A DNA stretch of 57,000 bases from Pirellulaceae bacterium (lineage in GTDB: Bacteria; Planctomycetota; Planctomycetia; Pirellulales; Pirellulaceae): NCBI GenBank assembly GCA_022446825.1, contig JAKVBY010000031.1, forward strand, positions 42,858 through 99,857. Reading direction: 5' to 3'. The stretch's first letter is position 1. Each line of letters starts with the position of its first letter. The notes beneath the pieces are model-generated. The model was not told the origin of the DNA. It saw only the letters and a program-made list of their open reading frames with translations, and searched no databases. A program made the position numbers and the translations under genes. Positions 17,657-26,493 of the stretch are shown here, piece by piece.

Positions 17657-19996
17657 AGCGGAACTTTCGTTTTGGCTATGGGAGCCTTTGTTCGCCAACT
17701 CATCCTCGCTGGCGGGCGGTATTTCCGCTCGTTCAACTTTGCGCTCATCCGCGCTGTGCGGAGTCTCCATAAATCGCGTGACAAAATAGAACAACACAAA
17801 CGCGGTTAAACCGACAGCCATCAGAGCGCGCAATCCGTGCACTTCGAGACTATCGCCAAGGGCAACCACTGGCGCAATAGCTTGATCTTCGCGTTCCTGG
17901 ACTAAGACGATCAGATTCGACTGATTTGTGGACGTCGCAGCATCTGCATTACTCCCACCACTGTGGGGGATTTCCACCGGATGAATGGCCGCAATCCACG
18001 CTCCTTGATAGCTGTCACCGTCGGGCGCTTCCGCAAGTGGATCGCTATATTGGAATGAGAGATCTTCGCTGTCGATTGATTCCAAAACAGCAAGCACCTC
18101 TCGATCAATCGGATACAAACTAACGTCAATAGACTGCGTAGCAGCTTCCGACGGCAATCCATCCACCGGTTGATGACTGGCGAGTAAAGGATGTTGTAGT
18201 AAAGCTCCGCCGGCCTTTCCTGCACCTTCTTTATCGATGAGCACCGAAAATCGATTAGGTTTGTTTCTGCTCCGTTTCCCTATTTTTTCGTCCGAGTCAC
18301 TTGATTCGCCCACGAATTCAAAGTCACCGGCTTCCACAGTAAAAACCATCACTCCACCAAATTCACTCTGCGTACCGAGTGGTGTCGACACACCTACCTT
18401 CCAGATCTTCGTCGTTGTGCTTTGAAAAGCCGTGGAAAAGTGCGAATGTTCAATCGGGTGGATATCGTGGCTACCTGCTTTTTCCCCTGGTAAACATGGT
18501 CGACGGGTTCGGTCTTTAATATCTGTAGTGGCACCGTGAAAATAAGTGCGAAACGCATAATTCTGGCCAGTCGATTTCGTATGCTTGCCACCGTCTTCGT
18601 AGGCAACTGCGATCAAAGTACCATTTCGGTCGACAATAAAAATACTAGCAAACTTTGGCTGCTTGGGATTACGGTTGTGTTCCCTGCGGTAATAGTTCAG
18701 ACGGTCAATTAAGTAATCCCGTAATTGGATACGTACCTCTTCATTGATCAATCGGCTTCGTAATTCTTTTCGTCTTTCCGCTTTGATATTGGCGTGACCA
18801 AGTTCTTCCAAATAATCGAGTTCGCTGGTTTGGCGAAATGCCTCTACCATGTTGAGTTCATCTGATTCACGCTCCACAATATCGAAGTACTTCTCGATTT
18901 CATTTTCGAGGTTTTTAGCAACGGACTCCGCGGCATACAAGTTACTTTCGTAAGCGCGTCGGCGAATCGCGTTGGTCGACTGTTCTTTGGCTACTTGATA
19001 TCCTTGCCAACCAAAAAACAGCATGATGATCAACAGTAAAATCGGACCGACAAGCCCCACAATCACAAGTGGCTTGCGGTTTCGCGCACGTGATCGTTGA
19101 CTTACGTCATGCAACAACTCCTGTACCGTCGCATACCGCTCATCTGGTTCCACCGCCAAGCACCGGGCAATGATTTCCTGCAAAGCGTGATCAATGGATC
19201 CACGTGTAAAACTAAGTTTGCCAGCAGGTGTGGCTTGAATTGTGTCCTGATAAATCGCTAACCTTTGCGTCAAACTTTCAGCGCCGGCGATTCGAGCAAC
19301 CGCAGTTTGCGTACGAAAAGGTGGGTGACCTTCGAGCATGCAATACAGGATCGCCCCGAGTGCATAAATGTCCCATTGTACATCGGGTACGGCACTGAGA
19401 TTCGCTTGTTCGGGCGCCATATAAAAAAGTGTGCCAAGCGCTGGAGATTGTTCATGTGACAAGCGCGATTGGCCAAAATCAGCAAGTCGCGGCTTGCTGT
19501 CAGCGTCGAGTAACACATTGGCCGGCTTCACATCACAATGAAGCACTCCTTTGCCATGTGCATGCGACAAGCCGACGGCGACTTCGCGAAATATCTCGAC
19601 TGCCTCTTCCACGGGGAGTGTACCGCGCTCAGCCAGACAATCATCTAATGATCCATTCTCGACATATTCCATCACGTAATAAGGCGGGTCCGCATCCCAG
19701 CCAACGTCGAGTAATTGTACGACATACCGATCCGCGGAGAGGAAGACTAGTTTTTCCGTTTCCTTATCGAGCAACGACCAGTCAAGACCGCGACGATGAA
19801 AATAAAACTTCACCGCGACTTTGCGGCGGGTCGTACAATCGACTCCCACCCACACTTCACCATACGCTCCATTGCCAAGGCGGTGTTGCAGCTCGTATCC
19901 GGGCACCTCGGTCGGCGGCTGTGCATGCTGCAAGCTCAAGTCCTTCGCTTGCTGCTGCTCTTCGTTAGACTGTCTTTGTGTGTAGTCGGAGACCAT
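17648..19996 (-). CDS. Transmembrane Ser/Thr protein kinase with extracytoplasmic PDC/Cache-like sensor
   Basis: This is a 782-residue one-component receptor kinase. The kinase domain is at about 34-300: glycine loop GNGAYGEV (41-48), Lys63, HCDVKPAN with catalytic Asp155, DFG 173-175, APE 194-196. The usual HRD is HCD, so it is a non-RD kinase by sequence. A first membrane segment follows at about 309-331, then a ~390-residue extracytoplasmic part. That part shows PDC/Cache-like features: a long N-terminal helix, FIVDRNGTLIAVAYEDGG, YAFRTYFHG, IWKVGVSTPLG and GVMVFTVEAG. A second membrane segment is at about 724-740, before a short acidic tail. This resembles chemoreceptor/histidine-kinase inputs fused to an Hanks-type kinase. 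The ligand is unknown. Confidence 0.9.
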   Translation of the reverse strand: MVSDYTQRQSNEEQQQAKDLSLQHAQPPTEVPGYELQHRLGNGAYGEVWVGVDCTTRRKVAVKFYFHRRGLDWSLLDKETEKLVFLSADRYVVQLLDVGWDADPPYYVMEYVENGSLDDCLAERGTLPVEEAVEIFREVAVGLSHAHGKGVLHCDVKPANVLLDADSKPRLADFGQSRLSHEQSPALGTLFYMAPEQANLSAVPDVQWDIYALGAILYCMLEGHPPFRTQTAVARIAGAESLTQRLAIYQDTIQATPAGKLSFTRGSIDHALQEIIARCLAVEPDERYATVQELLHDVSQRSRARNRKPLVIVGLVGPILLLIIMLFFGWQGYQVAKEQSTNAIRRRAYESNLYAAESVAKNLENEIEKYFDIVERESDELNMVEAFRQTSELDYLEELGHANIKAERRKELRSRLINEEVRIQLRDYLIDRLNYYRREHNRNPKQPKFASIFIVDRNGTLIAVAYEDGGKHTKSTGQNYAFRTYFHGATTDIKDRTRRPCLPGEKAGSHDIHPIEHSHFSTAFQSTTTKIWKVGVSTPLGTQSEFGGVMVFTVEAGDFEFVGESSDSDEKIGKRSRNKPNRFSVLIDKEGAGKAGGALLQHPLLASHQPVDGLPSEAATQSIDVSLYPIDREVLAVLESIDSEDLSFQYSDPLAEAPDGDSYQGAWIAAIHPVEIPHSGGSNADAATSTNQSNLIVLVQEREDQAIAPVVALGDSLEVHGLRALMAVGLTAFVLFYFVTRFMETPHSADERKVERAEIPPASEDELANKGSHSQNESSAST

Positions 19997-20141
19997 ATGG
20001 TTATGTTATCAGATTCGTTCCCTAGGCTGCAGAAAAAGATGCTCACAGACCATTGCATTGCCCTTCTAAATCATGCAATCTGAGGTCGATTCCCTCAAAG
20101 ACAAAACAGCACCCTCGACTAGATTTTTCAAGGAGCCCCTC

Positions 20142-21329
20142 ATGCGGAAGACTTTTTTCGTCGCGCTTGCCATGATGTTCACTCTACAAATACCGATTCT
20201 CTGCCAGGAAGTCGCGCTCGATGGAAGCGATGGACGGGATTTGTCACTAGGACTTTTTCGCCCCCAATCGATGCTGAAGGTCAAAGAACATCATTTGAGG
20301 CAGGCCAAGTTTCCTGTGATCGATATTCACTCACATTTTCGTTATCGCTTGAAACATTCAAAAGAACGCCTCGACGAATTTGTCAAGTTGATGGATCGTC
20401 ACAACATTGCCATTTGCGTTAGTTTAGATGGTAAGCTGGACGAAGATTTTGCTGAACACAAAGAATACCTCTGGACCAAATATAGCAACCGTTTCGCCAT
20501 CTTTGCCAATATCGACTGGCAGGGAAGTGGAGTCGAAGATGACCCAACCAGTTGGGATTGCCATCGACCCGATTTCGGACGCCGAATGGCAAAAGCACTC
20601 GCACGCGCCAAGAGCCAAGGCGCTTCGGGGCTCAAAGTCTTTAAGCAACTTGGATTAGGACATCGCAACCCGGACGGTTCGTTGATTCGAATCGATGATC
20701 CGCGCTGGGATCCCATCTGGGAAACCTGCGGTCGATTGAAGTTGCCGGTGATCATTCACGTGGCCGATCCAGCGGCATTCTTCTTGAAGATCGATAATAC
20801 CAACGAACGCTGGGAAGAATTGCATCGTCATCCCGAATGGAGTTTTCCAACTGACAGGTTTCCTGATCGTGAATCCTTACTAGAAGCTCGCAATCGGGTC
20901 ATTGCACGTCATCCTCAGACAACCTTTATCGGTGCGCACATGGCCAACAACCCAGAAGATTTAGCAGCCGTAGCTGAATGGTTGGATCGTTATCCAAATC
21001 TTTATGTTGAATTTGCTTCGCGTATCGGTGAATTAGGTCGACAACCCTATACCGCACGGAAGTTCATGATGGCTTACCAAGATCGCATACTTTTTGGAAC
21101 GGATGGTCCATGGCCAGAACGCCGCATCAGTTTGTATTGGCGTTTCCTCGAAACCTATGATGAATACTTCCCCTACTCAGAGAAACCATTTCCTCCCCAA
21201 GGTTTCTGGAACATCTATGGAATTGGTCTTCCAGATGACGTCCTGAGGAAAATCTATGCGGAGAATGCAATTCGCGTGCTGCCGCAATTGCGCGAAAAGA
21301 TCGACGCTTTTCAGACCAGATCTCCCTAA
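20142..21329 (+). CDS. Exported amidohydrolase-2-family metal hydrolase
   Basis: The chosen start at 20142 gives 395 residues with a signal peptide (MRKTFFVALAMMFTLQIPILC) and an AAGGAG six bases upstream; an earlier ATG at 20073 lacks both. The barrel motifs of amidohydrolase-2/ACMSD-like proteins are present: IDIHSHFRYR (H-x-H) near the N-terminus, VIIHVADP, FIGAHMANN and FGTDGPWPERR with the metal Asp. The family includes decarboxylases and lactonases, so the reaction is not determined by motif. Being exported is unusual for classic members but common for planctomycete copies. No operon partner is seen. Confidence 0.85.
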   Translation: MRKTFFVALAMMFTLQIPILCQEVALDGSDGRDLSLGLFRPQSMLKVKEHHLRQAKFPVIDIHSHFRYRLKHSKERLDEFVKLMDRHNIAICVSLDGKLDEDFAEHKEYLWTKYSNRFAIFANIDWQGSGVEDDPTSWDCHRPDFGRRMAKALARAKSQGASGLKVFKQLGLGHRNPDGSLIRIDDPRWDPIWETCGRLKLPVIIHVADPAAFFLKIDNTNERWEELHRHPEWSFPTDRFPDRESLLEARNRVIARHPQTTFIGAHMANNPEDLAAVAEWLDRYPNLYVEFASRIGELGRQPYTARKFMMAYQDRILFGTDGPWPERRISLYWRFLETYDEYFPYSEKPFPPQGFWNIYGIGLPDDVLRKIYAENAIRVLPQLREKIDAFQTRSP

Positions 21330-21514
21330 TTGAAATTAATAAGTTGCCCTGACGGTCGTTTCGCTATTTTTACAGAGTTTCCTAAGCCAAGAACTTCCGG
21401 CTCTCTTAACAGACTTTTAAATCAAAATAACACCGCCTGATTCCAGCGCGTTCGATTTCTCTGTCCTACGTTGAGCCAGTCCGTTAACCGTCACTGTCAT
21501 GAGCATTGAACGTT

Positions 21515-22027
21515 TTAACGCAACGGTTCGACACCAAGTAACCGCCGGATGAGGCCAATTTGTCCTGCATGCAGCATCTCGTGCGATGCGCAAAAATAGA
21601 GCGCACCGAGCTTTGTTGGAATAACGGCGTAAGGTTCATCAATGGGTGTCTCAAGATCACTATCCTGATATTCTCCAAGTTCTTTCATTGATTGATCGTA
21701 AATCACCTGAAATACGTCGCGAATTTCAGACAAAGTGGGATAACGATCTGGATCAGATTCGGGAGTTGAACCCTTGCTGAAGCGTTTCCGAAACTGGGAC
21801 GACATCAATTGAGTGTCAACTTCCTGACGACCTCGCTGGCGGAACAAACAGAGTCCATATTGCGCCATCGCAAGATGCCCCACTTGCCAAGCAAGGTGAG
21901 TCGGGGATCCAGCTGGCATTTGAAACCAGAGTGAGTCTTCGATTCCCGCAAGTAACGATTGTGTGTATTGACGCGCATATATGATTTGCTGAATAGCAAT
22001 TTCAAGATAAGTTCGTTCCGACATCAC
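21515..22027 (-). CDS. DinB-superfamily protein
   Basis: This 170-residue four-helix-bundle protein is of the DinB/YfiT type. His residues expected to bind a divalent metal occur in THLAWQVGHL and in SHEMLHAGQI, spaced as in the family. Such proteins are metal-dependent, often thiol-transferases or stress proteins, and the substrate cannot be read from sequence. Starts at 22027 or 22024 (two adjacent ATGs) are equivalent. It is monocistronic. Confidence 0.8.
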   Translation of the reverse strand: MMSERTYLEIAIQQIIYARQYTQSLLAGIEDSLWFQMPAGSPTHLAWQVGHLAMAQYGLCLFRQRGRQEVDTQLMSSQFRKRFSKGSTPESDPDRYPTLSEIRDVFQVIYDQSMKELGEYQDSDLETPIDEPYAVIPTKLGALYFCASHEMLHAGQIGLIRRLLGVEPLR

Positions 22028-22564
22028 GGTTCCATTGCGACTAGGGATATGGACTGATCGGATGTAGGCTGTTTGAAAAACGCGAGTTTATTGGTTTTTC
22101 GCAGCAGACCGTCAAGCTGACCGCAAGCCTACCCCTTCGCAAAGATTGCGCCCAGAGCACAACTGCGCGGAAAAAAAACAACACAAGGCTCACCGGATGC
22201 GCCGATGCATTGTGTGTGCCAATGAGGTTTCAGACCACATAACCGTTACGAAGTGGCGACCTCCGTTAGGTCAACTCTAATCTTTTCACTCTCTTCATCG
22301 AGGCTCCTGAGGAAATGGCTTAGCTTTGCTATCAAAACAACTGGTGCGGTTCATGCTCTAACCACCTAGCCTGGATTCCCTCTCGGCAGCCGCACACAAC
22401 GCCCTGACTACCAATCTTTTTTCCGCAAACTTACCTATTTCCCTCCCGCAAAGTAGCAACCCCAAAAAATCAATGTGAAGATCCTGTTTACTTTGTGCTT
22501 TACAAACCGCGTTTATAGTGCACTTCCTGCTCAATTCGTAAAACCCGGCGTCTGTCCGACCATG

Positions 22565-22686
22565 TTGACCAAAAAGCGACCTTGTTGATCAGAAAGTTTG
22601 AGAACATGATAGAACACTCCGACGGTGCACCACCGTCGCAAGCACCTTTTTGATTACCTCTCACCACACGTTGATTGACCTAAAAG
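22565..22686 (+). promoter_or_regulatory. Three-copy TTGAyCwrAAAG repeat upstream of fhcA
   Basis: TTGACCAAAAAG (22565-22576), TTGATCAGAAAG (22585-22596) and TTGACCTAAAAG (22675-22686) share at least ten of twelve positions. The first two lie in a TGTTGA context exactly 20 bases apart, the third 90 bases from the second, so all are on one helical face. The third touches the ATG-proximal region and could block ribosome access or serve as a weak binding site itself. A dimeric regulator of fhcA is the likely reading. Confidence 0.4.
22620..22638 (+). promoter_or_regulatory. Perfect 8-bp hairpin followed by T5 in the fhcA leader
   Basis: CGACGGTG (22620-22627) pairs with CACCGTCG (22631-22638) around CAC. 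A run of five T follows at 22647-22651 after eight bases. It lies about 50 bases before the fhcA start. It could be a leader attenuator, a terminator of an upstream transcript or an operator palindrome. Confidence 0.4.
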
Positions 22687-22687
22687 C

Positions 22688-24358
22688 ATGACGGAATCTT
22701 TATTCAAAATATCTGGGGGCTACGTTTACGATCCCAAGAACGAAATCGATGGCCAAGTTAAGGACCTTTGGGTGCAAGACGGAAAAATCGTTGAACCACC
22801 CACCGATCCCACAACGCGCCCCAGCAAAACATTAAATGCAACCGGCTTTGTCGTGATGCCTGGTGGAATCGATATGCATTGCCACATCGCAGGGCCTAAG
22901 GTTAACACCGCGCGCAAAATGCGGCCTGAAGAAAAACGCCAAGCCGAACCGGTAGAAAGATCGGCCATTTCCCATAGTGGTACGATGGGCAGTGTGCCCA
23001 GCACGTTTGCCACCGGGTACAAATATGCGGGCCTCGGTTATACCACCGCTTTTGATGCGGCCGTGCCACCACTTTCCGCCCGACATGCGCATGAGGAGTT
23101 TGAGGATACTCCCTGTATCGACAAAGGCTTCTATGTTTTGATGGGTAACAACCATTACATCATGAAGGCCATTCAAGAACATGAGCCGGAGAGGCTGCGT
23201 TCCTTTGTTGCTTGGCTACTCGGTGCGTCCAAAGGATTTGCTGCAAAATTGGTCAACCCGGGGGGGGTAGAAGTCTGGAAACATCACCAGGCTGGTAACG
23301 TCAACACCGTTGATCAAGAAGTCGATTTCTACAACGTCACACCGCGACATATCATTCGCGAAATGTCTCGAACCGTGGACGAATTGAGACTCCCTCATTC
23401 GGTTCACATCCACTGTAATAATCTTGGCTTACCAGGAAATTGGACCACCACACTAGAAACCATGCAAGCCTTGGAAGGGCATCGCGGCCACATTACCCAC
23501 ATTCAGTTTCATAGTTACGGCGGCGGTGATGGTGATGAAGACACGTTGAACTCGAAAGTTACACCGCTGGCTGAGTACGTGAACTCTCATGAGAATATTA
23601 CCGTGGACGTAGGACAGGTCATGTTCGGTGAAACCACGAGTATGACGGGGGATGGTCCGCTCGGTTACTTCTTACACAATATTTATGGCACAAAATGGTT
23701 TAGCAGCGATACCGAACTCGAGTCTGGCTGTGGAATCGCACCGATTAAGTATCGCAACAAGAGTCTGGTCCACGCACTTCAGTGGGCCATCGGACTGGAG
23801 TGGTATTTGCAGGTCCATGATCCTTGGCGTGTTGTGATGAGCACCGATCACCCAAATGGTGGTTCGTTTTTGGCCTACCCCCAAATTATTCGCTTGCTAA
23901 TGGATCGGACCTATCGCCAAGACGTGTTGAAAACGGTGAATCCCGGAATTCGCGAAAGATCATCTTTACCCGACTTGGATCGTGAGTACACGTTAAACGA
24001 AATTGCGATCATCACACGTGCCGGCCCCGCGAAGATTCTTGGTCTAACAAATAAAGGGCATCTCGGCATTGGAGCCGACGCAGATATTACCATTTACGCT
24101 CCGCATGAAAACAAAGAAACGATGTTTGAACTACCCCGCTATGTTATTAAGTCAGGCCAAGTGATTGTCGAGGATGGTGAAATTCGAGAGACCCTCAATG
24201 GACATACACTACACGTTGCGCCGGATTATGACCGTGACGTAGAAGAAAATATTGCGGACTGGTTTGAACAGTATTATTCAATCCGCTTCCGCAATTATCC
24301 CGTTTCCGACGGATACCTTCATAAGCCGCAAAAAGTTGCCTGTCGAAGCAACATATGA
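22688..24358 (+). CDS. fhcA: Formyltransferase/hydrolase complex subunit A (formylmethanofuran dehydrogenase A-like)
   Basis: This 556-residue amidohydrolase-fold subunit is of normal family length. The metal-site H-x-H is His64/His66 in GGIDMHCHIAGPKVN. The probable carboxylated Lys is Lys187 in AKLVNPGGVE, further His ligands lie in HSVHIHCNN, and the catalytic Asp is Asp387 in MSTDHPNGGS. In methylotrophs FhcABCD takes the formyl group from formyl-tetrahydromethanopterin (via a methanofuran-like carrier) to formate. In methanogens the homologue FwdA hydrolyses or forms formyl-methanofuran. A planctomycete presumably uses it in formaldehyde oxidation or C1 transfer. fhcC lies 1.2 kb downstream beyond a convergent mobA; fhcB and fhcD are not in the window. 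Confidence 0.93.
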   Translation: MTESLFKISGGYVYDPKNEIDGQVKDLWVQDGKIVEPPTDPTTRPSKTLNATGFVVMPGGIDMHCHIAGPKVNTARKMRPEEKRQAEPVERSAISHSGTMGSVPSTFATGYKYAGLGYTTAFDAAVPPLSARHAHEEFEDTPCIDKGFYVLMGNNHYIMKAIQEHEPERLRSFVAWLLGASKGFAAKLVNPGGVEVWKHHQAGNVNTVDQEVDFYNVTPRHIIREMSRTVDELRLPHSVHIHCNNLGLPGNWTTTLETMQALEGHRGHITHIQFHSYGGGDGDEDTLNSKVTPLAEYVNSHENITVDVGQVMFGETTSMTGDGPLGYFLHNIYGTKWFSSDTELESGCGIAPIKYRNKSLVHALQWAIGLEWYLQVHDPWRVVMSTDHPNGGSFLAYPQIIRLLMDRTYRQDVLKTVNPGIRERSSLPDLDREYTLNEIAIITRAGPAKILGLTNKGHLGIGADADITIYAPHENKETMFELPRYVIKSGQVIVEDGEIRETLNGHTLHVAPDYDRDVEENIADWFEQYYSIRFRNYPVSDGYLHKPQKVACRSNI

Positions 24359-24376
24359 CCTCCACTGCACAATCCG

Positions 24377-25015
24377 TTACTCATGGGTACATTTTGCCAG
24401 CACACGTCTATCTGGCTCAACCTCCGCTTGCTGGCAGGCCTGGACGTAATCGTCCGGAGTATTAAGGTTCATCAGCGAGCGCAAATCAGTATCCACCGAG
24501 CGCAGATTTTCAACGGGAATCCGTTTTGTATCGACTTCGTCGAACAAAAAAACCGGTCGCATTCGATTGGCGGAGAGCAACGATTGAATCACTGGCAGCA
24601 CGTCCGTCCGGTACACAGCTGCTAACGGATGGTGAAATGCCGCTTCGGTGGGGACCACAATTTGATGCGATGTTAACGATTCAACAAGAAACTGAACAAA
24701 CTCTGGTCGAATCAGAGGCACATCACAACTAGTGGCAAATGCCCCGTCCACCATCCCTTGCAGCGTCTTCAAACCAACCCGCAATCCTTCTAATGGACCT
24801 CGCTGCTCATCCTGATCGTGAGTCACCACAACCTCGCTAGGTAGTTTCGGTAATTTTTGCTCTGGTGCCGCAACCACTACTATCGGATCGACAACCTCAC
24901 CCAACACCCGGACGACGCGTTCCAACATCAACTCGGACCCAAAGGGCAAGGTCGCTTTGGGATAACCCATGCGCGTGCTTTGACCACCGCAGAGTACGAT
25001 TCCACCAACCTTCAT
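24377..25015 (-). CDS. mobA: Molybdenum cofactor guanylyltransferase (MobA-like)
   Basis: This 212-residue nucleotidyltransferase has the signature LCGGQSTRMGYPKATLPFG (residues 8-26), an intact Asp in CDVPLIRP and a late NLNTPDDY, all typical of MobA. It transfers GMP from GTP to Mo-molybdopterin to make the guanine dinucleotide cofactor. It lies between fhcA and fhcC on the opposite strand, 18 bases after the fhcA stop. Formylmethanofuran dehydrogenase B subunits of archaea carry this cofactor, so the neighbourhood may be functional. A closely related CTP-dependent (MocA) role cannot be excluded. Confidence 0.88.
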   Translation of the reverse strand: MKVGGIVLCGGQSTRMGYPKATLPFGSELMLERVVRVLGEVVDPIVVVAAPEQKLPKLPSEVVVTHDQDEQRGPLEGLRVGLKTLQGMVDGAFATSCDVPLIRPEFVQFLVESLTSHQIVVPTEAAFHHPLAAVYRTDVLPVIQSLLSANRMRPVFLFDEVDTKRIPVENLRSVDTDLRSLMNLNTPDDYVQACQQAEVEPDRRVLAKCTHE

Positions 25016-25559
25016 GGTTTGTTCCTTACTGCTTGTCTCACCACCAACGAAAACACGGCCTATTGCTCAACGATGTTACGGAACGCGAACCAGAAAAAAC
25101 ACTTGTAAATCCATGATTATAAACCAGCATCCTCGTGACCTTGGCTTCTTCTCTTACCATCACGCCCTCCGACAGGGAGACGTGAACAGCACACCTAGAC
25201 AATTAAAAGAAATCATAATCCTCCGAAACATTTATGTCGCCTAGCCTCACGAGCGAGCCCTAGATCGTGGGGTTTGCCTTTAAAAAGCAAGACGACCTAT
25301 GCGGCCCGCATACGCCAAGATGGGTCGACTCGACCTTTGGACACAAATTGTAGGGTGCTATGATATTCACTGAGATCGCTTGGCCAGCCCAGAAGCAACT
25401 AACTCCCACGTTCATCGGATGGATGCCATGACACGTACGTTGGCAGAACACTGCGTTGAATTCGTGTCTGAGTGTTTCTCGGTCCGCTGGCTGGCGCCTA
25501 ACCTGTCAGGTTATACTTAAAGGATTGGCCCGCGAGACAAATCATTAAGCGAGAGCAAC
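25016..25559. other. Divergent mobA-fhcC control region
   Basis: The 544 bases between mobA and fhcC show no credible gene. The strongest element is a 15-bp palindrome overlapping a -10-like hexamer 47 bases before fhcC, listed separately. Confidence 0.5.
25499..25517 (+). promoter_or_regulatory. 15-bp palindrome overlapping a -10-like TATACT before fhcC
   Basis: TAACCTG-T-CAGGTTA (25499-25513) is a perfect odd palindrome. TATACT at 25512-25517 matches the -10 consensus at five of six positions and shares its first bases with the palindrome. The fhcC GTG is about 42 bases further on. Operator-over-promoter geometry suggests repression by a dimeric regulator. No convincing -35 is seen. Confidence 0.45.
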
Positions 25560-26378
25560 GTGACGCTGCAACTCCGTTATAAAGGTTCCACAAACGTTCC
25601 TGTGGAAGTCGAAGGGATTACCCCTTGCTCCTTGCGAGACAAAACCCTTGCCGAAATTGAGCAGTGCACCATTTTTCACGGCAATGACAAGGTCCCTTTG
25701 GCAGAATTCTTTGACGTTTCGGGGACTGCCTCCAACGAAGAAATGCAGTGGCTAGGTGACCTCTCTGGCGTGCATTGGATCGGTGCGAAAATGCTTCGCG
25801 GGAAGATCTCTATCCATGGCAACGGTGGGCGCCATATCGGCAGCGAGTTGCAAGGTGGAGAAATCGATGTCGAGGGAAATGCAGGGGATTGGGTCGGTGC
25901 TGAAATGCATGGTGGCACAATCCATGTGCGCGGTAATGCGGGACACCTAATCGGAGCAGCTTATCGCGGCAGCGCCCGTGGAATGACCGGTGGCAGAATC
26001 CTCATCGATGGAAATGTCGGCAATGAAATCGGACACACGATGCGGCGCGGACTCCTGGCAGTCGGAGGGAACGCTGGAGATCTGGCAGCCTTCAACATGT
26101 TGGCCGGGACAATCTTGGTCTTTGGCGAATCAGGCATCCGCCATGGTGCGGGCATGCGGCGCGGCACGCTTGGTTTTTTCGGTAACAACTCCCCGCCGCT
26201 GCTCCCAAGTTTTCAACATGCTTGTCGTTATCAACCAGAATTTGTGCCGCTGCTCTTCGCACAACTCAAAGGTCACGACTTCGTGGTTCCAGAGCATCTC
26301 TTCACAACAGAATTCGATTTATATCACGGAGATCTCATCGAAGGAGGTCGCGGTGAAATCCTGACGGTGGCCGCCTAG
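25560..26378 (+). CDS. fhcC: Formyltransferase/hydrolase complex subunit C (formylmethanofuran dehydrogenase C-like)
   Basis: This 272-residue protein starts with GTG. The centre is the right-handed beta-helix typical of FhcC/FwdC and of the glutamate synthase GXGXG domain. Repeats of about 19 residues run through IHGNGGRHIG, VEGNAGDWVG, VRGNAGHLIG, IDGNVGNEIG, VGGNAGDLAA and VFGESGIRHG. It serves as scaffold and contact surface in the formyltransferase/hydrolase complex with FhcA, B and D. In methylotrophs the four genes are contiguous; here A and C are split by mobA. Expression probably comes from its own promoter. Confidence 0.93.
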   Translation: MTLQLRYKGSTNVPVEVEGITPCSLRDKTLAEIEQCTIFHGNDKVPLAEFFDVSGTASNEEMQWLGDLSGVHWIGAKMLRGKISIHGNGGRHIGSELQGGEIDVEGNAGDWVGAEMHGGTIHVRGNAGHLIGAAYRGSARGMTGGRILIDGNVGNEIGHTMRRGLLAVGGNAGDLAAFNMLAGTILVFGESGIRHGAGMRRGTLGFFGNNSPPLLPSFQHACRYQPEFVPLLFAQLKGHDFVVPEHLFTTEFDLYHGDLIEGGRGEILTVAA

Positions 26379-26493
26379 GTAAATTTCTCTCGGAGTCAAA
26401 CCACATCTGAATTCTTCCGTGAGCTGATTTTGTGTTATTATGAAGCGTTGTGCGATGGGCTTTACTACTGAGTAGAATCGGACTGGTTTCTAG

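Larger units (their letters stand above)
22028..22687. other. Long 5' region of fhcA with repeat and hairpin signals
   Basis: About 660 bases lie between the divergent DinB and fhcA genes. The left 450 bases show nothing I recognise. The last 130 bases hold a three-copy TTGAyC-type repeat and a perfect hairpin, listed separately. No small gene is supported. Confidence 0.5.

Noticed and set aside
19429-19968. 179-codon plus-strand frame opposite the kinase domain
   Set aside because: It is antisense to conserved kinase motifs and rich in Arg/His/Pro; a shadow frame.
22499-22519. TTTACA and TATAGT as a promoter pair for fhcA
   Set aside because: The spacer is only nine bases; no good -35 exists for the TATAGT.
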